Part shown: positions 17,087 to 28,436 of the stretch, piece after piece
How the letters are laid out: each line of letters starts with the position of its first letter
Position numbering within the stretch: position 1 is the first letter of the stretch
NCBI RefSeq assembly: GCF_022179305.1
Contig: NZ_BPQP01000064.1
Coordinates: forward strand, 1-64,000
Direction: 5' to 3'
Length of the DNA stretch: 64,000 nucleotides
Source of the DNA: Methylobacterium iners
Lineage (GTDB): Bacteria > Pseudomonadota > Alphaproteobacteria > Rhizobiales > Beijerinckiaceae
Notes under the pieces: model-generated
Database searches by the model: none
The model's input: only the letters and a program-made list of their open reading frames with translations
Told to the model about the DNA's origin: nothing
Program-made: the position numbers and the translations under genes

Positions 17087-17868
17087 GATCCGACGAGGCC
17101 GAGCTGCGGGCTCGACGGTTCGGCGCGGCCGCGCCGCGGGATGCGCCCGGCGAGATGGGCCTCGCGGCCGGCTTGAACCGCGTGCCGCATGGCGCGCGCC
17201 ATCCGGATCGGATCGTCGGCCTTCGCGACGGCCGTGTTGAGGAGGCAGCCGGCCGCGCCGAGCTCCATCGCGATCACCGCGTCCGAGGCCGTGCCGATGC
17301 CGGCATCGACGATGACGGGGACGCTCGCGCGACGGCAGATCAGTTCGAGATTGGCCGGATTGGCGACGCCCATGCCGGAGCCGATGAGCGAGCCCATCGG
17401 CATCACGGCCGCGCAGCCGAGATCGGCGAGGCGCTGGCACACGACGGGATCGTCGTTGCAATAGGGCAGCACTACGAAGCCGTCGTCGACGAGATGGCGG
17501 CAGGCCTCGATCAGCTCGGCGACATCGGGATAGAGCGTCTCGCGGTCGCCGATCACCTCGACCTTGATCCAGTTGGTATCCAGCGCCTCGCGGGCGAGCT
17601 CGGCCGTCAGGATCGCGTCCCGCGCCGTCTCGCAGCCGGCGGTGTTGGGCAGGAAGCGGTAGCCCTTGAGCTTGCGCAGGGTGTCCGAGCCGTGTCCCTG
17701 CAGCGAGACGCGGCGGATCGAGGCGGTCACGACCTCGGCCCCTGAGGCGCGGACCGCCTCGGCCATGATCGTCTGCGTCGGATAGCCGGACGTGCCGATG
17801 AAGAGCCGGGAGGTCAGCGGCACCCCGGCGATGACGAGGGCGTCCTCGCCCGTATCCTGGCGCTCCAT
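17083..17868 (-). CDS. thiG: Thiazole synthase
   Basis: A 261-residue TIM-barrel enzyme that builds the thiazole phosphate from DXP, dehydroglycine and ThiS thiocarboxylate. Signatures: [15 protein letters not shown], the Schiff-base lysine in [42 protein letters not shown], and [20 protein letters not shown]. It starts 3 nt after thiS and shares GTGA with thiE, within the thiO-thiS-thiG-thiE operon. Confidence 0.97.
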   Translation of the reverse strand: MERQDTGEDALVIAGVPLTSRLFIGTSGYPTQTIMAEAVRASGAEVVTASIRRVSLQGHGSDTLRKLKGYRFLPNTAGCETARDAILTAELAREALDTNWIKVEVIGDRETLYPDVAELIEACRHLVDDGFVVLPYCNDDPVVCQRLADLGCAAVMPMGSLIGSGMGVANPANLELICRRASVPVIVDAGIGTASDAVIAMELGAAGCLLNTAVAKADDPIRMARAMRHAVQAGREAHLAGRIPRRGRAEPSSPQLGLVGS

Positions 17869-17871
17869 TCC

Positions 17872-18084
17872 TCAACCTCCCTGCATGGCGCGCACGATCT
17901 CGACGCGGTCGCCGTCCGCGAGCGGCGTCGCGGCCCAGTCCCGGCGGCGGACGACCTGCCCGTTCAGCGCGATGGCGATGCCCTGCGGCGTCTCGATGCC
18001 GGTCTCCTCGGCCTCGATCCGGAACAGGCTCTCGATGTCGGCGGCCTCGCGCTCGCGCGGCTCGCCGTTGACGATGAGCTTCAT
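17872..18084 (-). CDS. thiS: Sulfur carrier protein ThiS
   Basis: A 70-residue ubiquitin-fold protein starting MKLIVNGEPRE and ending in the essential Gly-Gly that is adenylated and thiocarboxylated. Its ATG overlaps the thiO stop (ATGA at 18084-18081). The product carries sulfur to ThiG. Confidence 0.95.
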   Translation of the reverse strand: MKLIVNGEPREREAADIESLFRIEAEETGIETPQGIAIALNGQVVRRRDWAATPLADGDRVEIVRAMQGG

Positions 18085-19295
18085 GCAAACGCCCTCCGCT
18101 CCTCGGCCGGTGCGAAGCGGGAGAGGCCGAACCCTCGCGCGAAGGCGGGGAGCTCCCCCGTCGTCACGAGTTCCGCCACGGCGTCGGCGGTGGCAGGGTT
18201 CAGCAGGTAGCCGTTGCGATGGTGGCCCGTCGCGACGACGAGGCCGGGCGCCAGCGCGTCGATGATCAGAGCGTCGTCGTCGGAAGTCGGACGGAAGCCG
18301 CTCCAGACCGCCTCCACCGCCATCTCCTCGATCGCCGGCATCACGCGGCGGGCGCCTTCGAGCAGCGCGTAGAGGCCGCCAGCCGTCACGCCTTCGCGAA
18401 AACCGCATTCCTCCACGGTCGCCCCGACGATGAGGTGGCCGTCGGCCTTCGGCGCCATGTGGACCTGCTCCGTCCAGACCATGTGCGAGAGGGTGCCGGT
18501 GCGGGCCGTGGTTCGCAGGGCTAGCGACTGCCCCTTGACCGGGCGAACCGGCAGGGCGAGCGCCTCCGGCAACAGGCCGGTCTCGCCGCTCCAGGCGCCG
18601 GCCGCGAGAACGACCGCTTCGGCGCCAATACCTTCCCCTCCCGCCCGCACCCCGGCGACGCGCTCGCCGGCCCAGTCCAGGGCCTCGACCGGGCATCGCT
18701 CGACGATGGTCACGCCGGCAGTGCGGCAGGCGCGCACGAGGGCCGCCATGACCTTGGCGGGATCGACCTGATGATCATGCGGGCAGAACAGGCCGGCGCC
18801 GATCGACGGCCGCAACGAGGGTTCGCGCGCGCGGACTTCGGACCCGGACAGCCAATGCGCATCGATACCCGACCGCCGCTGCAGGTCGTGCCGGAAGCGC
18901 AGGCGCTCGACCTCGTCGCGGCCGACGGCGAGGACCAGGGTGCCCTCCTCGCGGTAATCGATGTCGAGGCCGGAGGCAGCCTGGAGTGCGTCCCGAAAGG
19001 CCGGCCAGCGCGACAGGCTCTCGAGTGCCAGCGGGAGCAGCGGGTCGGAGCCCGGCTCGTGCTCGGCGGCGGGCGCGAGCATGCCCGTCGCGGCGAGGCT
19101 CGCGCCGGCACCAATCGTCTCGCGCTCTAGGACGGTCACGGATCGACCCCTCTCGGCGAGGCGCCAGGCGATGGAGAGGCCGATCACGCCGGCGCCGACG
19201 ATCACGACATCGCTGCGCCCTGGCAACGCTGCCGAGGGCGCATCTTCGCCGATTCGTCTGCGCAGGCCGATGAGAGAGGGTGCCGATGAGGCCAA
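18081..19295 (-). CDS. thiO: Glycine oxidase
   Basis: A 404-residue flavoprotein that oxidises glycine to dehydroglycine for thiazole synthesis. The FAD fold is VVIVGAGVIGLSIAWRLAER, followed by LERETIGAGASLAATGML. The C-terminal substrate region has VWSGFRPTSDDDALIIDA and ATGHHRNGYLL. The start is taken as TTG at 19295: a GGAG Shine-Dalgarno sits 6 nt upstream and no ATG/GTG is available before the FAD motif. It heads the thiOSGE operon behind a TPP riboswitch. thiC and thiD are not in the window. Confidence 0.93.
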   Translation of the reverse strand: MASSAPSLIGLRRRIGEDAPSAALPGRSDVVIVGAGVIGLSIAWRLAERGRSVTVLERETIGAGASLAATGMLAPAAEHEPGSDPLLPLALESLSRWPAFRDALQAASGLDIDYREEGTLVLAVGRDEVERLRFRHDLQRRSGIDAHWLSGSEVRAREPSLRPSIGAGLFCPHDHQVDPAKVMAALVRACRTAGVTIVERCPVEALDWAGERVAGVRAGGEGIGAEAVVLAAGAWSGETGLLPEALALPVRPVKGQSLALRTTARTGTLSHMVWTEQVHMAPKADGHLIVGATVEECGFREGVTAGGLYALLEGARRVMPAIEEMAVEAVWSGFRPTSDDDALIIDALAPGLVVATGHHRNGYLLNPATADAVAELVTTGELPAFARGFGLSRFAPAEERRAFA

Positions 19296-19298
19296 AGC

Positions 19299-19323
19299 GA
19301 TCTCCGCGGGCGGCGCGGAGATC
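19299..19323 (-). promoter_or_regulatory. Hairpin sequestering the thiO Shine-Dalgarno
   Basis: Arms 19314-19323 and 19299-19308 pair perfectly over 10 bp around a 5-nt loop. The GGAG ribosome site (19305-19302) lies in the 3' arm, 6 nt before the TTG start of thiO. It is a candidate expression platform for the upstream riboswitch acting on translation. Confidence 0.6.
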
Positions 19324-19385
19324 GGGGGCCATCAAGCTTCTGATCCGAAGCGTGCCGGGTTTCGTGGAGGAAAAACCCGCGGTCC

Positions 19386-19500
19386 AATCCCTACGCCGGT
19401 ATGAGCCGGTTCAGGTTCGAAGGATTTCCGCGCCGCCGTCCATGCCTGGACGGCCATCGGTTTCTCAGCCCCTTGCCGGGGATCTCCCTGGAACGACCCT
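19386..19500 (-). promoter_or_regulatory. TPP (thi-box) riboswitch
   Basis: The minus strand shows both conserved TPP-aptamer blocks: GGGGCTGAGAAACC near 19465-19478, and GAACCTGAACCGG followed by ATACCGGCGTAGGGA at about 19388-19420. These bind the pyrimidine and pyrophosphate ends of thiamine pyrophosphate. A hairpin-forming linker separates the aptamer from thiO. Thiamine sufficiency should shut off thiOSGE. Confidence 0.93.
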
Positions 19501-19525
19501 CATGTGGCCCCGGCGGGCGGCTGGG

Positions 19526-20785
19526 TCAATCCCCGACGGAGTTCTCGGCGACGGGGCGCCGGGCCGGGCGATAGACCGTCATCGCCTCCGGAAAGCCGTC
19601 GAGAGGGTGGTCGCCCAGCGGCTCGGGGTGGCCCCACAGAAAATCGACGAAGGGCCGCGACATCAGGAGCGGCTCGCCCAGAACCCTGTTGAGCCGGGCC
19701 AGCCGGCTGGCGAGGTTCACGTCGCGGCCGATCACGGTGAAGTCGAGGCGGGCGCCCGAGCCGACGTTGCCGTAGGCCGCCTCCCCGTGGTGGAGCGCGA
19801 TGCCGGCTGCCACGGGCACGGCGAAGCGGCCGAGGGCGTTGGCCTCGTCGATGGCGGCGAGCGCGCTCTGCGCCGCGGTGAGGGCACCCTTGGCGGCGCT
19901 GCCGAGGTCGTCCCCGCGCTCGCGGAAGATCGCGAGCAGGCCGTCGCCGAGATACTTCAGGACCTCGCCGCCCTCCCGCTCGATCGCCGGCACCAGGCAG
20001 TCGAAGAAGATGTTGAGGAGGTCGACGGCCTCCTCCGGCGTCATGTCGGCCGAGAGGCCGGTATAGTCGCGCATGTCCGCGAACAGGATCGCGGAGCGGA
20101 TGCGCCGGACCTGGCCGCGCCGGATGTCGCCCGCCAGGATCGCGGTGTGGGGTTCGTCGCCCACATAGATGCGCAGGACCTGGTCGAGGGTCTTGTTGAC
20201 GATCCGCATCTCCATCACCGCCGCCAGCGTCGGCATGACGAAGCGCAGGATCGCGATGTCCTCGTCGCGGAAGCCGTCCGGGCTGCGCGTCGCGAAGGTG
20301 ATGCCGTTATGCGTCCCGTTCGTGAAGAACAGCGGCGCCACGACGTAGTGCGTGTAGCCCGCCGCCTTCAGCTCCGGCAGCACCGAGTAGAGGCTGTCGG
20401 GCGTCTCGGTGAGATCGAGGATCAGCCACTCGCCGCTCTGGTGGACGGCGTAGAACGGGCTCTCGCGATAGGCCGCGTCCGAGGCCTCGCCGTGAGGGAA
20501 GAGGCGGGTCGTGGCGCCGGATTCGCGGGTCCAGATGCGGCCGACGCCGGAGTATTCGGAGTGCAGGGTGTCGATGGCGGTCGAGGCGCGGTCGACGGGC
20601 ACGCCGAGCTCGTTCAGCCGTTCGGACAGGCCGACGAGGAGATCGTCGGCTTGCGGGAGACGCGCGCCCTCGCTTAGCAGCCAATCGCGTAGCGCCACGC
20701 AATCCTGCAGGGCGCCGAACGGCACGTCGATGGTCTCGGAACCGTCGGCTTGCGCCGTCGGAAGGGGTTGGCCGCGATCGAGCAT
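19526..20785 (-). CDS. Class III adenylate/guanylate cyclase
   Basis: A 419-residue protein. Residues about 30-215 form a sensor-like region resembling a GAF domain ([20 protein letters not shown]). Residues about 235-400 are the class III catalytic domain: metal aspartate in [13 protein letters not shown], second in [13 protein letters not shown], and the transition-state Asn/Arg pair in [12 protein letters not shown]. It makes cAMP or cGMP; the substrate-defining residues were not resolved. The gene is alone, just downstream of rpoD on the same strand but separated by a terminator hairpin. Confidence 0.92.
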   Translation of the reverse strand: MLDRGQPLPTAQADGSETIDVPFGALQDCVALRDWLLSEGARLPQADDLLVGLSERLNELGVPVDRASTAIDTLHSEYSGVGRIWTRESGATTRLFPHGEASDAAYRESPFYAVHQSGEWLILDLTETPDSLYSVLPELKAAGYTHYVVAPLFFTNGTHNGITFATRSPDGFRDEDIAILRFVMPTLAAVMEMRIVNKTLDQVLRIYVGDEPHTAILAGDIRRGQVRRIRSAILFADMRDYTGLSADMTPEEAVDLLNIFFDCLVPAIEREGGEVLKYLGDGLLAIFRERGDDLGSAAKGALTAAQSALAAIDEANALGRFAVPVAAGIALHHGEAAYGNVGSGARLDFTVIGRDVNLASRLARLNRVLGEPLLMSRPFVDFLWGHPEPLGDHPLDGFPEAMTVYRPARRPVAENSVGD

Positions 20786-20862
20786 ACAGCCAAGGTGGGT
20801 TTCGGACGGGAGGACGGCAACCGATCGGCCGCGAAGTTTTCTTATCGCCGATCGTAGACGAA

Positions 20863-20889
20863 CGCTCTTTCCGTCTTACGGAAAGAGCG
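20863..20889 (-). terminator. Hairpin terminator after rpoD
   Basis: Perfect 12-bp stem (arms 20878-20889 and 20863-20874, CGCTCTTTCCGT type) with a 3-nt loop, 14 nt past the rpoD stop. There is only a weak U-tract, but stem strength makes termination likely. Confidence 0.85.
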
Positions 20890-20902
20890 CAGCGCCAGCG
20901 AA

Positions 20903-22900
<1,998 letters not shown>

Positions 22901-23094
22901 GATCAGCCTGTTGTTGTCGCGGTCGTGTCGTGAGGGCGCTTGATTCGCCCCGCGTCGTCGACGCCGCAATTCGTGTGAGTTGCGGGCGCGGGCGGCGACC
23001 GCTTCGATGTCAGATCCCGGTATGCAAGCAAGACGCTTGACCGATTGTTAACTATGCGGCCTGATCGACCGCCTGGGACGCGTCAAGCCGGGCG

Positions 23095-25008
23095 TCAGGC
23101 CGTCTGCGGTTCGCCCGCATCCGGCAAGTCCGCTTCAGCCTCGGCTCCGGCAATCACGGCCAGACGTTCCTTCACGTCGCACAGCCAAGCGAAATTGGCC
23201 TCGGTCGCGTCCTCCGCCAATGCTCGCTCGGCGAGACGGAGTTCGCTATTTAGCGCTCCCGACTTGCCGTGCAAGATCACGGCCTGACGCAATGCGTCTT
23301 CGAGCCGCATCGGATCGGCATGCGGATCGAGCACCCAGCGGTCGCCAGGGCGGATATGCGCCGCGAGGCGGGCGGCGGCCTCGCCCATGCCGGCCCGGTC
23401 GAGCCGCGCCCTCAGGACTTCCCCGACCGGATGGGCCGTCTCCGCCGCGGCGTCCAGCAGGAGGGAGCGCAGCGCCTGAGCGTCCGGATCGTTGAGTTCG
23501 AGAGCCGACAGCTCCTCCGCCTCGATTCCGAGAAGCTGAGGATGAACCAGCAGGCACGATATGATCATCGCCTCCCGATCCTGAAAGGGCACTGGACCGC
23601 CGGAGTTCGTCGTCCCTGCATAGAGGGGGTTGAGCTTCGTCGTGATACGGGGCGAGGGCGGCGGATCGTCTGCGCGGAAGCCGCGCCTCGAACCGCTCCG
23701 TGGAGCGCCGCCGCCGTAGCGGCCCTGCGGCTGGGCCCCTTGCGGCGAGAGCTGGCGCAAGCGGCTCTCGATCTCATCGCGGTAGAACCGCCGCACCGTC
23801 TCGTCGCGGATCGCGCCGACCATCTCGCGCAGGGTCTTCGCGAGGCCCGCCCGGCGCTCGGGCGTGTCGACGGGGCTGGACTCCACCGCGCGCGACCACA
23901 ACACCTCGACGAGGGGCCGCGCCCCCTCGAGGACGCGCGTGACCGCGGCGGCCCCGCCCGAGCGCAGAAGATCGTCGGGATCCTGACCCTCCGGCAGCAG
24001 CGCGAAGCGCAGGGACTTGCCCGGCTCCAGCGCCGGCAATGCGGTCTCCAGGGCCCGGAAGGCGGCGCGCTGCCCGGCGCCGTCGCCGTCGAAGCAGAGG
24101 ATCGGCTCGTCGGCGTGGCGCCAGAGCAGGGCGAGCTGGTCCTCGGTGAGAGCGGTTCCGAGCGGCGCCACCGCGTTCGGGTGCCCGGCCATCGTCATGG
24201 CGATGACGTCGACGTAGCCCTCGACCGCGATGATGCTGCCGCGGTCGCGGGCCGCCTTGCGGGCGCCGTGGAGGTTGTAGAGGACGCGGCCCTTGTGGAA
24301 GAGCGGCGTCTCCGGCGAGTTCAGGTATTTCGCCTTGGCATCCGTCTGCATGGCCCGTCCGCCGAAGGCGATGACGCGGCCGCGTCCGTCCGTGATCGGG
24401 AAGATCACGCGATCGCGGAACTTGTCGTAGGGCACGGCGACGTCCTCGCCGCCCGTGAGAAGCCCGAGCTCGACCATCAGGCCCTTGTCGACGTCCTTCG
24501 ACGCGAGGAAGTCCCGCAGCCCGTAGCGCTCGCCCGTGGCGTAGCCGAGCCGGAAGCGGGCCCGGATCTCGGGACCGAGCCCTCGCCCGTCGAGGTAGTG
24601 CCGGGCGCCTGCCCCCGCCCGGCCGCGCAGCTGCTCCTCGAAGAAGGCGGCGGCCAGCTCCATCACCTCGATCGCGCCCCGGCGCCTGCGTTCCATCGCG
24701 TCGGAATCGGCGCTGGGCGCCGGCAGGGTCACCCCAGCCTCGCTCGCCAGCCGCTCGACGGCTTCGGGGAAGCTCAGGCCCTCGGTCTCCATCAGGAAGG
24801 TGAAGACGTCGCCGTGCTTGCCGGAGGAGAAGCAGTGATAGAACTGCTTCTGGTCGTTGACGTAGAAGGACGGCGTCTTTTCGTCGTTGAAGGGCGACAG
24901 CCCGCGCCACTCGCGGCCAGCCTTCTTGAGCCGCACGCGCCGGCCGACCACGTCGGAGGCCGGCAGGCGGGCCCGGATCTCTTCGAGGAGGTGGGGCGGG
25001 TAGCGCAC
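23095..25008 (-). CDS. dnaG: DNA primase
   Basis: A 637-residue replicative primase. The N-terminal zinc-binding region is GREWRGLSPFNDEKTPSF...FYHCFSSGKHGD; compared with the CHC2 consensus only one of four metal ligands (the Cys in YHC) remains, as in many alphaproteobacteria. The catalytic core has the TOPRIM motifs EGYVDVIAM and CFDGDGAGQRAA. The C-terminal region would bind DnaB. It starts ATG at 25008 with yqeY upstream and rpoD downstream. Confidence 0.98.
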   Translation of the reverse strand: MRYPPHLLEEIRARLPASDVVGRRVRLKKAGREWRGLSPFNDEKTPSFYVNDQKQFYHCFSSGKHGDVFTFLMETEGLSFPEAVERLASEAGVTLPAPSADSDAMERRRRGAIEVMELAAAFFEEQLRGRAGAGARHYLDGRGLGPEIRARFRLGYATGERYGLRDFLASKDVDKGLMVELGLLTGGEDVAVPYDKFRDRVIFPITDGRGRVIAFGGRAMQTDAKAKYLNSPETPLFHKGRVLYNLHGARKAARDRGSIIAVEGYVDVIAMTMAGHPNAVAPLGTALTEDQLALLWRHADEPILCFDGDGAGQRAAFRALETALPALEPGKSLRFALLPEGQDPDDLLRSGGAAAVTRVLEGARPLVEVLWSRAVESSPVDTPERRAGLAKTLREMVGAIRDETVRRFYRDEIESRLRQLSPQGAQPQGRYGGGAPRSGSRRGFRADDPPPSPRITTKLNPLYAGTTNSGGPVPFQDREAMIISCLLVHPQLLGIEAEELSALELNDPDAQALRSLLLDAAAETAHPVGEVLRARLDRAGMGEAAARLAAHIRPGDRWVLDPHADPMRLEDALRQAVILHGKSGALNSELRLAERALAEDATEANFAWLCDVKERLAVIAGAEAEADLPDAGEPQTA

Positions 25009-25124
25009 GCGGCAGGCCGAGCAATCGGGTTCGGGAACCCTGACCTATAGCTCAGGAGGCCTTAGCGAGTCCCGAAGGTTCGAAGTCGGTGGATAAGCCG
25101 GCTTGCCCCGCAACGTCTCCATCC

Positions 25125-25586
25125 TCACGCCTTCGCGTTCAAGACGTCCTTCAGCAACCCGCTCGCCTTCGCAAAATCCATCCGGCCGGCATACTTCGCC
25201 TTCAGGGCGCCGATGACCTTGCCCATGTCCTTCGGTCCGGCAGCGCCCGTCTCGGCCACGGCCGCCTCGATCGCAGCGCGGGTCTCGGCCTCGTCCATCT
25301 GCTGGGGCAGGAAGCCGGCGATGATGGCCACTTCGGCCCGCTCGTTCTCCGCGAGCTCCGGTCGGCCGCCCTGCTCGTAGACGCCGGCGGATTCGTTGCG
25401 CTGCTTGATCATCTTCTGGAGGAGCCCGAGGATCTCTTCGTCGGAGGCCGGGTCCTTGCCGAGGCCGCGGGACTCGATGTCCTTGTCCTTCAGGGCGGCC
25501 TGGATCATCCGCACCGTGGCGAGCTTCGGCTTGTCGCCGGCCTTCATGGCCTCCTTCATCTCGGCGGTGAGGCGCTCGCGCAGCAT
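25125..25586 (-). CDS. GatB/YqeY domain protein
   Basis: A 153-residue YqeY-family protein starting MLRERLTAEMKEAMKAGDK. It has the family signature FLPQQMDEAETRAAIEAAV near residue 85 and GPKDMGKVIGALKAKYAGRMD near the end. The domain is homologous to the tRNA-binding tail of GatB amidotransferase; standalone members may bind tRNA. It sits in the usual alphaproteobacterial position before dnaG-rpoD and divergent from carA. Confidence 0.95.
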   Translation of the reverse strand: MLRERLTAEMKEAMKAGDKPKLATVRMIQAALKDKDIESRGLGKDPASDEEILGLLQKMIKQRNESAGVYEQGGRPELAENERAEVAIIAGFLPQQMDEAETRAAIEAAVAETGAAGPKDMGKVIGALKAKYAGRMDFAKASGLLKDVLNAKA

Positions 25587-25756
25587 GGTCGTCTCCTGAT
25601 CAAGGGTGGTCTGCGTTCGGCGGCGATTGAGCGGGACGGCACCCAGGGCCACATTGACCCTGTCGCGGCCTCCTCGCTAAGAGCGCCGCAACGGGAGCCA
25701 CCCGCACGCGCCGGCCCCGGCGCCGGGCTCGGCCGGACATAAGCGAGATCACGCCG

Positions 25757-26986
25757 ATGCTGCAAGACGATGGCGCAAGCGCGCCCGCCACACCCGCGGC
25801 CTGGGCCGAGCCCGTCGCCACCGCGCTCCTCGTGCTGGCCGATGGCACCGTGCTCGAAGGCTTCGGGATCGGTCAGACCGGAATCGCCGACGGCGAGGTC
25901 TGCTTCAACACCGCGATGACGGGCTACCAGGAAATCCTGACCGATCCGTCCTACGCAGGGCAGATCGTCACCTTCACCTTCCCGCATATCGGCAATGTCG
26001 GCACCAACGACGAGGATCTCGAGAGCCTCGACGCGGCGCCGGCCTCCGGCGTGCGCGGCGCGGTGATCGCCTCGGCCGTCACCAATCCCTCGAGCTGGCG
26101 TTCCTCGAGCCACCTCGATGCCTGGCTGAAGGCCCGCGGCATCGTCGGCATCACCGGCGTCGACACGCGGGCTCTCACCGCGCTGATCCGCGAACGCGGC
26201 ATGCCGAACGCCGTGATCGCCAACGATCCCGACGGCCGCTTCGACCGGGAGGCCCTGAAGGCTCGGGCCGCCGCGCTCGCGCCCATGGAGGGGCTCGATC
26301 TCGTGCCGCCGGTCACGAGCCGGACCCCGTCCGAGTGGTCGCAGACCACCTGGGCGGTGAAGGGCGGCTACGGCACCCGCAAGCCTGGCGAAGGATTGAG
26401 GGTCGTCGCCGTCGATTACGGGGTGAAGCGCAACATCCTCCGGCTCCTGGCGGAGGCCGGCTGCGACGTGACCGTGGTCCCCGCCACGACCACGGCCGAG
26501 GAGATTATGGCGCTGAAGCCCGACGGCGTCTTCCTCTCGAACGGCCCCGGCGACCCCGCCGCCACCGGTGAATACGCCGTCCCCGTCATCCGGCAGCTCC
26601 TCGACGAGCGGGTGCCGACCTTCGGCATCTGCCTCGGCCACCAGCTCATGGGCCTCGCGCTCGGCGGCCGCACCGTGAAGATGGCACAGGGCCATCACGG
26701 CGCGAATCACCCGGTGAAGGACAAGACCACCGGCAAGGTCGAGATCGTCTCGATGAACCACGGCTTCGCCGTCGACCCGGCGAGCCTGCCCGAGACCGCG
26801 GTGGAGACCCACGTCTCGCTGTTCGACGGCTCGAATTGCGGCCTGACCCTTGCCGACCGCCCGGCCTTCTCGGTGCAGCACCATCCGGAGGCCTCGCCGG
26901 GCCCCCGCGACAGCCACTACCTGTTCGAGCGCTTCGTGGCGCTGATGCGCGCGGGCAAGCCGGAGACCGAGATCGGCCGGTCATAA
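25757..26986 (+). CDS. carA: Carbamoyl-phosphate synthase small subunit
   Basis: A 409-residue glutamine amidotransferase subunit that supplies ammonia to CarB for arginine and pyrimidine synthesis. The N-terminal domain has CFNTAMTGYQEILTDPSYAGQ. The class I GATase triad is Cys in TFGICLGHQLM, and His/Glu in SVQHHPEASPGP. The first 20 residues are a low-complexity extension. carB is not in the window. The 170-nt gap to yqeY should hold divergent promoters. Confidence 0.98.
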   Translation: MLQDDGASAPATPAAWAEPVATALLVLADGTVLEGFGIGQTGIADGEVCFNTAMTGYQEILTDPSYAGQIVTFTFPHIGNVGTNDEDLESLDAAPASGVRGAVIASAVTNPSSWRSSSHLDAWLKARGIVGITGVDTRALTALIRERGMPNAVIANDPDGRFDREALKARAAALAPMEGLDLVPPVTSRTPSEWSQTTWAVKGGYGTRKPGEGLRVVAVDYGVKRNILRLLAEAGCDVTVVPATTTAEEIMALKPDGVFLSNGPGDPAATGEYAVPVIRQLLDERVPTFGICLGHQLMGLALGGRTVKMAQGHHGANHPVKDKTTGKVEIVSMNHGFAVDPASLPETAVETHVSLFDGSNCGLTLADRPAFSVQHHPEASPGPRDSHYLFERFVALMRAGKPETEIGRS

Positions 26987-27083
26987 AAAGTCCGGGTTTC
27001 GCCGGCACCCCCGCACCGTTAACGGCCCGCTAACGACGACGCGCGAAAGATCGTCGGCGGGCCCATCAGCGGTACCTCAGGGG

Positions 27084-27467
27084 TTGACGATGACGGTGGA
27101 CGACGCACGCGACGAGTTCTCGCGCCTGCACGGGCTCTTCAGCTTCCATTTCGGCGTCGCCGTCGGCCTCTCCTGGATGACCGCCATCTACTCGGCCTGC
27201 CACGCGCCGTGGGTGCGCAACATCCGCGCGCTGCTGGACCCGGCCGGCGGCTTCGACCGGGTCGAGAGCACCTGGTCCTTCCTGTTCGCGATGCCGGTGG
27301 TTCTCACCATCGCCTGGGTCAGCTTCTATTTCGGGCGCGAGATGCTGCGCCGCTGCCAGACCCTCTCGAACCTGACGCTCGAGTTCTCCGCCGCCGCGAT
27401 GGTGGCTTTCGGCGTGTTCTACCTCTCGATCGACCGTGCGGTCGCCGCGCTCCACATCGGCCTCTGA
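27084..27467 (+). CDS. Small integral membrane protein of unknown function
   Basis: 127 residues with about three hydrophobic helices (roughly 22-45, 68-88, 100-122), and an N-terminal acidic region DDARDEFSRLHG. A start at 27090 (second Met) is equally possible. It lies between carA and a DJ-1-type gene on the same strand with gaps near 90 nt. No family is recognised. Confidence 0.7.
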   Translation: MTMTVDDARDEFSRLHGLFSFHFGVAVGLSWMTAIYSACHAPWVRNIRALLDPAGGFDRVESTWSFLFAMPVVLTIAWVSFYFGREMLRRCQTLSNLTLEFSAAAMVAFGVFYLSIDRAVAALHIGL

Positions 27468-27554
27468 CGACGCCGGGGAAGCTTGTTGCTCGCAGGAGCT
27501 TGGTGAGGCGCTAGATCGGCCCGACGGCGCGATTCGCGCCGGGCCGAGGCCCTG

Positions 27555-28343
27555 ATGAACCGTCGCCAGTTCGCCGCCCTTCTCGCCGCAGGCGCCGCCC
27601 CGACAGGTGCGGCGCGCGCCCTCGGCGTCCCGTCCGGGCCCGGCGGCTCCGTCGATCCGAACCGCCCCGTGCGGATCGCCATGCTTCTCTACCCCGGCAT
27701 GACCGCGCTCGACCTCGTCGGTCCGCAGATGGTGCTGTCCGGCCTCTCGGGCGGGAGTCTTCACCTCGTCGCGAAGGCGCACGGGATTGTCGCGACCGAT
27801 ACAGGTCTCTCGCTCGTCGCAACGTCCGGCTTCGACGATTGTCCGCCCGAGCTCGACGTGCTGTTCGTCCCGGGTGGCGACGGCACGCCGGCCCAGATGC
27901 GCGACGCCGCCACGCTGGCGTTCCTGGCCGACCGGGGCGCTCGCGCCACCTGGGTGACCAGCGTCTGTACCGGGTCGCTGATCCTCGGCGCCGCGGGGCT
28001 GCTGAGGGGTTATCGCGCCACCTCGCATTGGTGCGTGCGGGACGCCGTTCTGCCGCTCCTCGGCGCCGTCGCGCTGGACGAGCGCGTGGTCTTCGATCGC
28101 AACAGGGTCACCGCGGCCGGGATCTCGGCGGGCCTCGACTTAGCCCTGGCGCTTGCCGCCCGGCTGCGCGGCGAGGAATATGCCCGCACGAGCCAGCTCG
28201 TCGCGGAATATGCGCCCCAGCCGCCCTTCGCAGCCGGGACGCCGGCGGCGGCCGGTCCGGCGACCACGGCGAGGGCGAACGCCATCCTGGCCGACCTGAC
28301 CGCCGGCTGTCGCGCCGCGGCGGAGTCCATCGCCCAACGCTGA
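27555..28343 (+). CDS. DJ-1/PfpI-family protein with export signal
   Basis: 262 residues. The N-terminus MNRRQFAALLAAGAAP resembles a Tat signal (twin Arg before a hydrophobic core). The body is a class I GATase-like DJ-1/PfpI domain: IAMLLYPGMTALDLVGP, VLFVPGGDG, and the nucleophile elbow Cys in SVCTGSLILGAAGLL. Close relatives include isonitrile hydratase and AraC-type regulators without the HTH; no HTH is present here. The substrate is unknown. Confidence 0.85.
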   Translation: MNRRQFAALLAAGAAPTGAARALGVPSGPGGSVDPNRPVRIAMLLYPGMTALDLVGPQMVLSGLSGGSLHLVAKAHGIVATDTGLSLVATSGFDDCPPELDVLFVPGGDGTPAQMRDAATLAFLADRGARATWVTSVCTGSLILGAAGLLRGYRATSHWCVRDAVLPLLGAVALDERVVFDRNRVTAAGISAGLDLALALAARLRGEEYARTSQLVAEYAPQPPFAAGTPAAAGPATTARANAILADLTAGCRAAAESIAQR

Positions 28344-28436
28344 ACCCGTCCGGCCCCTGACTTGCACGCTCCTGTTGCATGCGCCCCCTTTTGCCGGCTT
28401 GATCGGCGGCGAAGCAGGCGAAACGGAGCGGACACG

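Noticed and set aside
23269-25050. Long plus-strand frame over dnaG
   Set aside because: Opposite-strand shadow of dnaG produced by high GC; no recognisable protein.
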